Source of the DNA: Candidatus Nesterenkonia stercoripullorum
Lineage (GTDB): Bacteria; Actinomycetota; Actinomycetes; Actinomycetales; Micrococcaceae
Length of the DNA: 5,379 bases
NCBI GenBank assembly: GCA_019114115.1
Contig: DXGD01000426.1
Span: 1 to 5,379, forward strand
Direction: 5' to 3'
Each line of letters starts with the position of its first letter. The first letter of the stretch is position 1. The translations under genes and the position numbers were made by a program. Shown here piece after piece: positions 1 through 3,717 of the stretch. The notes beneath the pieces are model-generated. The model saw only the letters and a program-made list of their open reading frames with translations, made no database searches and was not told the DNA's origin.

Positions 1-29
1 GCCCGACTGTCCCAGGTCGCGCACGATCG

Positions 30-788
30 CTACTCGGCGCTGTGCCCTCTGGCTTTGGCGCTGAGGATTCGTTCGCTCGCTGTCTGCATGTGGATCGTCA
101 TCGCGCTCACTGCGGCGTCGGGGTCTCCGGCGGCCAGGGCGTGCACGATCGCTGCATGTTCTTCCAGGGCCGTGCGAGCGTCAGCGGGCTCGTCCACGCT
201 TCGGTCGACCCATACCCGCAGAAGAGCGCGAACGCTCTGCAGAACCGTTCCCAGCGCCTGATTGCCCGACGCCGCTGCGATTTCCTGATGGAAGCGCGCG
301 TCAGCTTCGACGAACGCCTGATGGTCTGCGAGCTCCGTGTGCCGGGACATGTCGTCGATCTGTTCCTGCAGTGCCTCCAGTGCGCCCTCGCTCGGATTGC
401 GGGAGACAAGCTGAACAGCAAGGACTTCCAGCGCCGACCGTATCTCGAGCAGATCCTCGGCGCCCTGTGAGCCGAGCATCAGACCCCAGCTGAGCGTGCG
501 GGGAAGCAGCTCGGAGGCGTCGGAGTGGAGGTAGGTGCCGGAGCCGGGCCGTACATCGACCATCCCCAGGATCTCCAGCGCTGCAAGAGCTTCGCGTACG
601 GCGGACCTTCCCGTCCCCAGCAATTCCGAGAGTCTCCGCTCTGAGGGGAGTCTGGCACCCCGCTCAAGGCCTCCACTGGTGAAGTACGTCAGGAGCTGGG
701 AAGCGACGGCCGCCGTCGGGGTTCCAGCGGTGATGGCTGTCAGCGTGCCGTCGAGCTCGGCTGAAGGGTCGCTGGGGTATTTCGGCAT
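30..788 (-). CDS. FadR-subfamily GntR transcriptional regulator, probable repressor of the divergent oxidation/decarboxylation operon
   Basis: This 252-residue protein has the two-domain FadR layout. Residues about 23-88 form the GntR winged helix-turn-helix: LPSERRLSELL (47-57), then RSAVREALAALEILGMV in the recognition helix, and the wing VRPGSGTYL. Residues about 110-243 form an all-helical FCD effector domain with a plausible metal-ligand set D163, H167, H211 and H233, as in the metal-binding FCD group. Such proteins usually sense a carboxylate or sugar acid, which fits the neighbouring pathway, but the ligand is inferred. The length is normal. The start was chosen because no other Met lies before the DNA-binding domain. 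No Shine-Dalgarno sequence precedes it (CTTGTCCC is immediately upstream), and a TAGGCT box sits where a leaderless start would need it. It is divergent from the operon starting at 892, with a palindromic operator candidate between them, so autoregulation plus operon control is likely. Confidence 0.92.
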   Translation of the reverse strand: MPKYPSDPSAELDGTLTAITAGTPTAAVASQLLTYFTSGGLERGARLPSERRLSELLGTGRSAVREALAALEILGMVDVRPGSGTYLHSDASELLPRTLSWGLMLGSQGAEDLLEIRSALEVLAVQLVSRNPSEGALEALQEQIDDMSRHTELADHQAFVEADARFHQEIAAASGNQALGTVLQSVRALLRVWVDRSVDEPADARTALEEHAAIVHALAAGDPDAAVSAMTIHMQTASERILSAKARGHSAE

Positions 789-794
789 GGGACA

Positions 795-800
795 AGCCTA
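795..800 (-). promoter_or_regulatory. Possible -10 box of the GntR regulator gene, placed for a leaderless transcript
   Basis: Read on the minus strand these bases are TAGGCT, matching the actinobacterial TANNNT pattern. The seventh base after it is the A of the ATG at 788, so a transcript would begin at or next to the start codon. The nearest -35-like hexamer, TTGACC (820 to 815, inside the palindrome), is only 14 bases away, which is short. This is an inference from spacing only. Confidence 0.35.
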
Positions 801-815
801 TGTGATGCGAAAGTG

Positions 816-829
816 GTCAACCGGTTGAC
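816..829. promoter_or_regulatory. Perfect 14-bp palindrome, candidate operator of the GntR regulator
   Basis: GTCAACCGGTTGAC reads identically on both strands. With its flanks (TGGTCAACCGGTTGACA) it resembles the GGT...ACC half-sites bound by FadR-type GntR proteins. It lies between the divergent regulator and operon, 28 bases from the regulator start and 63 bases from the operon start. Its right half contains most of the TTGACA -35 hexamer of the plus-strand promoter, so a bound protein would block RNA polymerase. The palindrome is seen directly; the identity of the binding protein is inferred from position. Confidence 0.7.
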
Positions 830-854
830 ATGTGTGTGAGTTGGTGGTTATGTG
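825..854 (+). promoter_or_regulatory. Promoter of the OiaC-like/ApnO-like operon
   Basis: TTGACA at 825-830 is a perfect consensus -35 hexamer. At a spacing of 17-18 bases lies a weak -10 region (TTATGT at 848 or TATGTG at 849), with TG at 845-846 as a possible extended -10. Transcription would then begin near 860, leaving a leader of about 30 bases that includes the ribosome binding site at 876-881. The -10 match is poor, so only the -35 is convincing. Confidence 0.5.
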
Positions 855-875
855 GTGTTGGCCACGTCACCCCAT

Positions 876-881
876 GAGAGG
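876..881 (+). promoter_or_regulatory. Ribosome binding site that decides the start of the TIM-barrel gene
   Basis: GAGAGG ends 10 bases before the ATG at 892. The alternative upstream ATG at 831 overlaps the -35 hexamer and has no Shine-Dalgarno sequence, so 892 is preferred. Confidence 0.6.
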
Positions 882-891
882 CAGATCACCG

Positions 892-1683
892 ATGATCGGG
901 CTTAGTACCTACGCCTACTTTTGGCAGTGCTCCGAGAAGAGCCCTGCTCCGATGTCCCTGGAGGCGATGCTGCGAGACGCGCAGAGTCTTGGTGCGGAGG
1001 TCTTCCAGATCTGCGACTTCCCCGCGATCGAGTCGTATGACCAGGGCCGTCTTGAGGCGCTTCGTGGACTGGCCGCTGACCTCGGTCTCACCCTGGAACT
1101 GGGGACCCGGGGCGTGCGAAGGGGTCACCTAGCCCGGTACCTGGAGATTGCGCAGTCCCTGGACAGCGTGTTCGTGCGCTCCATGGTCCAGCCGGCTGAT
1201 ACACCGCTGGAGGAGGTGGGACCAGAGCTGTCAGCTGCCGCCGCCGAGTTTTCATCCTCAGGTGTGCGGCTTGGTCTGGAGACCTATGAGCAGGTCCCCA
1301 CGAAGGCCCTCGTCGACGTCGTCAGTGCGATGGATAGTCAGGCGCTTGGCATCGTGCTGGATCCAGCCAATTCCGTCGCAGCCTTGGAGCACCCGCGCGA
1401 CGTCGTCACACACACCGCACCGTGGGTGAACAACCTGCACATCAAGGACTTCGCCTTCTCTCGTCAGCCTGGCTGGGTGGGCTTCGTCTATACGGGCGCC
1501 CGGCTGGGAGAGGGCCTCCTGGACTACGACGTCATGATCGACGCGGTGGCCCCGACTGAGCGCGGGGTCAATCAGATCATCGAGCATTGGCTTCCGTGGC
1601 AGGGAGATATTCACCAGACCATCGAGGCCGAGCGTGACTGGACGACGCACAGCATCAACTATTTGAGGAGCAAGCAGACATGA
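892..1683 (+). CDS. oiaC: Sugar phosphate isomerase/epimerase-family TIM-barrel enzyme, probable 3-oxo-isoapionate decarboxylase (OiaC-like)
   Basis: Starting at ATG 892 this is a 263-residue cytoplasmic protein of the xylose-isomerase-like TIM-barrel family. The N-terminal strand is IGLSTYAYFW (2-11). The four metal ligands of the family are recognisable: E130 in LGLETYE, D157 in VLDPAN, H183 in NLHIKD and E231 in IIEHWLPW. They would hold a divalent metal that polarises a keto sugar. In D-apionate catabolism a member of this family (OiaC) decarboxylates 3-oxo-isoapionate to L-erythrulose. That assignment is made here mainly because the next gene is an ApnO-type oxidoisomerase and an erythrulose-type kinase is nearby. 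Other keto-sugar isomerases or epimerases share the fold, so the family is sure and the substrate only probable. The open frame extends upstream to 832, but those 20 extra codons run through the promoter, encode an atypical MCELVVMWCWPRH segment, and are rejected. Its stop overlaps the next start by ATGA, implying translational coupling. Confidence 0.85.
   Translation: MIGLSTYAYFWQCSEKSPAPMSLEAMLRDAQSLGAEVFQICDFPAIESYDQGRLEALRGLAADLGLTLELGTRGVRRGHLARYLEIAQSLDSVFVRSMVQPADTPLEEVGPELSAAAAEFSSSGVRLGLETYEQVPTKALVDVVSAMDSQALGIVLDPANSVAALEHPRDVVTHTAPWVNNLHIKDFAFSRQPGWVGFVYTGARLGEGLLDYDVMIDAVAPTERGVNQIIEHWLPWQGDIHQTIEAERDWTTHSINYLRSKQT
1665..1670 (+). promoter_or_regulatory. Ribosome binding site of the ApnO-like gene, inside the preceding gene
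   Basis: GAGGAG lies 9 bases before the ATG at 1680 and within the last codons of the upstream gene. It supports this start and coupled translation. Confidence 0.75.
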
Positions 1684-2549
1684 GTATCGACAACCTGACG
1701 ATCGCTTTGATCGGCGCCGGCGGCAAAATGGGCCAGCGCATCACCAACAACCTGCGTAAGACTGGCGCGACTGTCCGTTATGCGGAAAAGTCCGAGGGCG
1801 GCCAGCAGCGACTTCGTGACAGCGGTCTTGAGGTGGTCTCGACCCAGGACGCCGTCGACCAGGCCGACGCCGTCATCCTTGCTGTCCCCGATCTTGTGCT
1901 CGGAGCCGTCAGCCGCGACGTCATACCGCAGATGAAGTCCGGGTCAATCGTGATGACCCTTGACCCCGCTGCGGCCTATGCAGGCCTCCTGGAATCGCGG
2001 GAAGACATCGAGTACGTCTGCGCGCACCCCGCGCATCCCTCCATCTTCCTGAAGAGGCGCACGGATGAGGAGTACGCGGATACGTTCGGCGGGGTCGCGG
2101 CACCGCAGAACGCCGTCGCGGCGCTGGAGTCTCCGGGAGGAACTCCGGACGAAGGGACTCGATCACTGGCGGAGCAGATCATCCGCAGCATCTACGCACC
2201 GGTCATCGACGTTCATTGGGTCACTGTGAAGCAGCTGGCGATCCTCGAGCCCACGCTGGTGGAGACTATCGCCTGCATGATCGGCGGCGTCCTGAAGGAG
2301 GCGTTGGAGGAAGCCGTCAACACGGCAGGCGTGCCGCGTCCCGCCGCCGAGGCCCTCTTCTACGGCCATATCCAGGTCGCGCTGGCCAACGCGCTGCGCG
2401 GAGACAATCCGTTCTCCGAGGCGTGCCATATTGCGATGGACCACGGCCGGGACATGATCATCAAAGAAGACTGGAAGCGGGTCTTCGATGACTCGGTGCT
2501 CGATATGACGATCGCCAATATGCTCCGGATTGAGGCTGTGCGGCATTGA
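1680..2549 (+). CDS. apnO: NAD-dependent oxidoreductase with phosphogluconate-dehydrogenase-type C-terminal domain, probable D-apionate oxidoisomerase (ApnO-like)
   Basis: This 289-residue protein begins with a Rossmann dinucleotide fold: strand TIALIGAGGKMG (7-18) holds the glycine-rich loop GAGGKMG, and E36 at the end of the second strand (VRYAE) suggests NAD rather than NADP. AVILAVPD (64-71) is the typical fourth-strand motif. HPAHPSIF (116-123) and the segment WVTVKQLAILEPTLVETIA (180-198) open the helical C-terminal domain of the phosphogluconate-dehydrogenase type; K184 and E190 resemble the Lys/Glu catalytic pair of that superfamily, though their equivalence is unproven. ApnO enzymes of this family convert D-apionate to 3-oxo-isoapionate with NAD. 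The preceding OiaC-like gene, overlapping by four bases, would use that product. It is shorter than true 6-phosphogluconate dehydrogenase (about 470 residues) and lacks its long C-terminal helical part, so it is not the pentose-phosphate enzyme. A related branched or linear aldonate is an alternative substrate. The stop is 11 bases from the convergent SorC gene. Confidence 0.85.
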   Translation: MSIDNLTIALIGAGGKMGQRITNNLRKTGATVRYAEKSEGGQQRLRDSGLEVVSTQDAVDQADAVILAVPDLVLGAVSRDVIPQMKSGSIVMTLDPAAAYAGLLESREDIEYVCAHPAHPSIFLKRRTDEEYADTFGGVAAPQNAVAALESPGGTPDEGTRSLAEQIIRSIYAPVIDVHWVTVKQLAILEPTLVETIACMIGGVLKEALEEAVNTAGVPRPAAEALFYGHIQVALANALRGDNPFSEACHIAMDHGRDMIIKEDWKRVFDDSVLDMTIANMLRIEAVRH

Positions 2550-2558
2550 GCAGCCACA

Positions 2559-2571
2559 CCTCACGCTGAGG
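2559..2571. terminator. Very small inverted repeat between the convergent genes, weak terminator candidate
   Basis: CCTCA-CGC-TGAGG forms a 5-bp stem with a 3-base loop, spanning the stop codon of the SorC gene and 10 bases past the ApnO-like stop. There is no T-tract on either side. It is the only hairpin in the convergent junction, but it is too small to be a convincing intrinsic terminator. Confidence 0.2.
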
Positions 2572-3598
2572 CCAGTACCGCCCGGGCGGTCGTCTCGTCG
2601 GTGATCAGGACGTTGAACCAGTCGGCCCCGGCGCCCGCGATGATGCTGGGCGCCTTGTGGGTGCCGACCGCCACCGCGATCCGGCTCGGCACTGCCCGCA
2701 GGGTGTCGCCGGAGATGCGAACCATGCGTTCTTTGCCGGGGAAGGCGACTTCCTCGCCGTTCTGGTCGAAGAATGCCAGGCAGACATCGCCGACCGAACG
2801 GATCAGGCTCGGGTGGTCTTTCGGCACAGACTGAGCCATCGAGCTACGCGTCAGGGCGGGTGCGCCGATGCCCATGAGGGCGACCTTAGCTGTCGCCCAG
2901 TCGTCCATGATCTGCCGGAACCCGGGGTCGTCCTGCAGCGCCTTCAGCAAGGCGGCAGAGGGCATCGACGGGGCGAACAGATAATGCGGATACCCTCCGG
3001 AGGCGGCGGTGAACGCCCGGACCGCTTCGTTCGTCTGATGCCACGGATCAGGCTCCGCCTGTCCGCCGACTGTGGGCGCGACGACGACGCCGGGGAAGGT
3101 CCCCAGGCGCTGCTGCGCGAGGGCATAGATGGTCTCGCCCGATGCGAGCAGCAGGACATCTCCGGCGCGCAGTCCCTCTGCCGCCAGGGCCTGACGCGTC
3201 TGCGGCGCGAGGCCGGGGCCCAGCTGGTGGGACTGATCTCCTGCGGCGAGGTGCACGGACTTCAGGCCCAGCCGCTGGCGCAGCTCCTCGCCGAGTCCGT
3301 CGAGATCCTCACTGCCAGGGCGATGCACCCGGATCTCCACGATGCCCTGAGCCCGGGCCTCCGAGAGCATGCGGCTGATGGAAGGCCGTGAGACCTGCAG
3401 ATGCTCGGCCACCTGGGCCTGGGTCGCGCCCTCTTCGTAGTAGAGCTGGGCGGCCCGATACAGGCGTTGCGGGTCGGTTCCCTCAGCGCCGCGTGTCCCC
3501 TCGGCACCGTGAATTCCGGGCTGGCCGGATTCCCTTGATTGGGTAGGCTCTGTCACGGACGAACTCTCCATCGGCGTTGGCGGAGTGGTGCTGATCAC
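2561..3598 (-). CDS. SorC-family sugar-binding transcriptional regulator
   Basis: The 345-residue protein has the SorC/DeoR-like plan. A helix-turn-helix at about 43-91 contains YYEEGATQAQVAEHLQVSRPSISRMLSEARAQGIVEIRV, followed by a sugar-phosphate-binding domain from about 98 to the end with LLLASGETIYAL, VVVAPTVGGQ, ALMGIGAP, and near the C-terminus VAVGTHKAPSIIAGAGADWFNVLITDETTARAVL. That final block is the effector-binding signature of the family, whose members respond to phosphorylated sugars. The start is GTG at 3598, with AAGG 8 bases upstream. It gives an unusual 42-residue disordered tail rich in Pro, Ser, Glu and Gly, including GAEGT twice. A start at Met10 (ATG 3571) is possible but has no Shine-Dalgarno sequence. 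The gene is divergent from the kinase at 3718 and shares its control region, so it probably regulates the kinase and itself; erythrulose phosphate as effector is an inference. Confidence 0.92.
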   Translation of the reverse strand: MISTTPPTPMESSSVTEPTQSRESGQPGIHGAEGTRGAEGTDPQRLYRAAQLYYEEGATQAQVAEHLQVSRPSISRMLSEARAQGIVEIRVHRPGSEDLDGLGEELRQRLGLKSVHLAAGDQSHQLGPGLAPQTRQALAAEGLRAGDVLLLASGETIYALAQQRLGTFPGVVVAPTVGGQAEPDPWHQTNEAVRAFTAASGGYPHYLFAPSMPSAALLKALQDDPGFRQIMDDWATAKVALMGIGAPALTRSSMAQSVPKDHPSLIRSVGDVCLAFFDQNGEEVAFPGKERMVRISGDTLRAVPSRIAVAVGTHKAPSIIAGAGADWFNVLITDETTARAVLASA

Positions 3599-3606
3599 TG
3601 ATTCTG

Positions 3607-3610
3607 CCTT
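3607..3610 (-). promoter_or_regulatory. Ribosome binding site supporting the GTG start of the SorC gene
   Basis: On the minus strand AAGG lies 8 bases before the GTG at 3598. The alternative ATG at 3571 is preceded by AACGCCG with no Shine-Dalgarno match. Confidence 0.5.
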
Positions 3611-3639
3611 ATTCTAGCCACGAGCACATTTGTTATAAA
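3611..3639 (-). promoter_or_regulatory. Promoter candidates of the SorC gene
   Basis: On the minus strand, TTTATA (3639 to 3634, four of six matches to TTGACA) is separated by 17 bases from TAGAAT (3616 to 3611, five of six matches to TATAAT). This pair would start transcription near 3604, leaving almost no leader and excluding the AAGG at 3610-3607. The alternative is TATAAC (3637 to 3632) as the -10, giving a leader of roughly 27 bases that includes AAGG but lacking a good -35. The sequence cannot decide between them. Confidence 0.45.
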
Positions 3640-3646
3640 CATCTGT
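3626..3646. promoter_or_regulatory. Dyad in the divergent SorC/kinase region, candidate SorC operator
   Basis: The pattern is ACA-2-TGTT-3-AACA-2-TGT, where numbers are unpaired bases: seven of ten base positions pair around the centre at 3636. It is AT-rich in otherwise GC-rich DNA and overlaps the likely -10 elements for both directions, so a bound regulator could silence both genes. The dyad is seen directly; SorC binding is inferred from position. Confidence 0.6.
3631..3639 (+). promoter_or_regulatory. Extended -10 promoter of the kinase gene
   Basis: TGTTATAAA is a TGn extended -10 followed by TATAAA (five of six matches). No -35 hexamer stands out upstream (3611-3617 is ATTCTAG), as is common with extended -10 promoters. 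Transcription would begin near 3646, giving a leader of about 70 bases to the ATG at 3718. Confidence 0.5.
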
Positions 3647-3659
3647 ACGTCTCCGCTGG

Positions 3660-3673
3660 GCAAAATTCTTTGC
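3660..3673. repeat. Short inverted repeat in the kinase leader, possible second operator half or small hairpin
   Basis: GCAAA-ATTC-TTTGC has two perfect 5-base arms around a 4-base centre. It lies between the predicted kinase transcription start (about 3646) and the start codon, so it could be an auxiliary regulator site. With arms of only 5 bases it may be incidental. Confidence 0.3.
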
Positions 3674-3706
3674 GACCACAGTGGCATCTGCGTACTGAAG
3701 AAGCGT

Positions 3707-3710
3707 GAGG
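3707..3710 (+). promoter_or_regulatory. Ribosome binding site of the kinase gene
   Basis: GAGG (within GTGAGGA) lies 7 bases before the ATG at 3718 and fixes that start. Confidence 0.75.
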
Positions 3711-3717
3711 ACCGACT

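Noticed and set aside
1..29. Possible terminator or gene end downstream of the GntR regulator
   Set aside because: The 29 bases before the window edge show no stable stem with a T-tract and no recognisable coding signal, so nothing can be supported.
21..153. Direct repeat of GCACGATCGCT at 21-31 and 143-153
   Set aside because: Eleven bases only. The second copy is inside the GntR coding region and the first straddles that gene's stop codon. No further copies or associated structure were seen.
832..891. Upstream extension of the TIM-barrel gene (20 more codons from ATG 831/832)
   Set aside because: It overlaps the -35 hexamer and the predicted transcription start, has no ribosome binding site, and adds a Cys/Trp-rich segment before the normal first strand of the barrel.
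1680..2549. Reading the second operon gene as the pentose-phosphate-pathway 6-phosphogluconate dehydrogenase
   Set aside because: At 289 residues it is far shorter than that enzyme, lacks its C-terminal helical region, and sits with sugar-acid catabolism genes.
2657..3391. A 244-codon plus-strand frame opposite the SorC regulator
   Set aside because: Its product is low in hydrophobic core patterns and rich in Arg, Gly and Gln, has no Shine-Dalgarno sequence, and lies opposite a clear SorC protein.
3676..3684. CCAC-A-GTGG palindrome in the kinase leader
   Set aside because: Arms of four bases are expected by chance in this composition, and no second copy was found.
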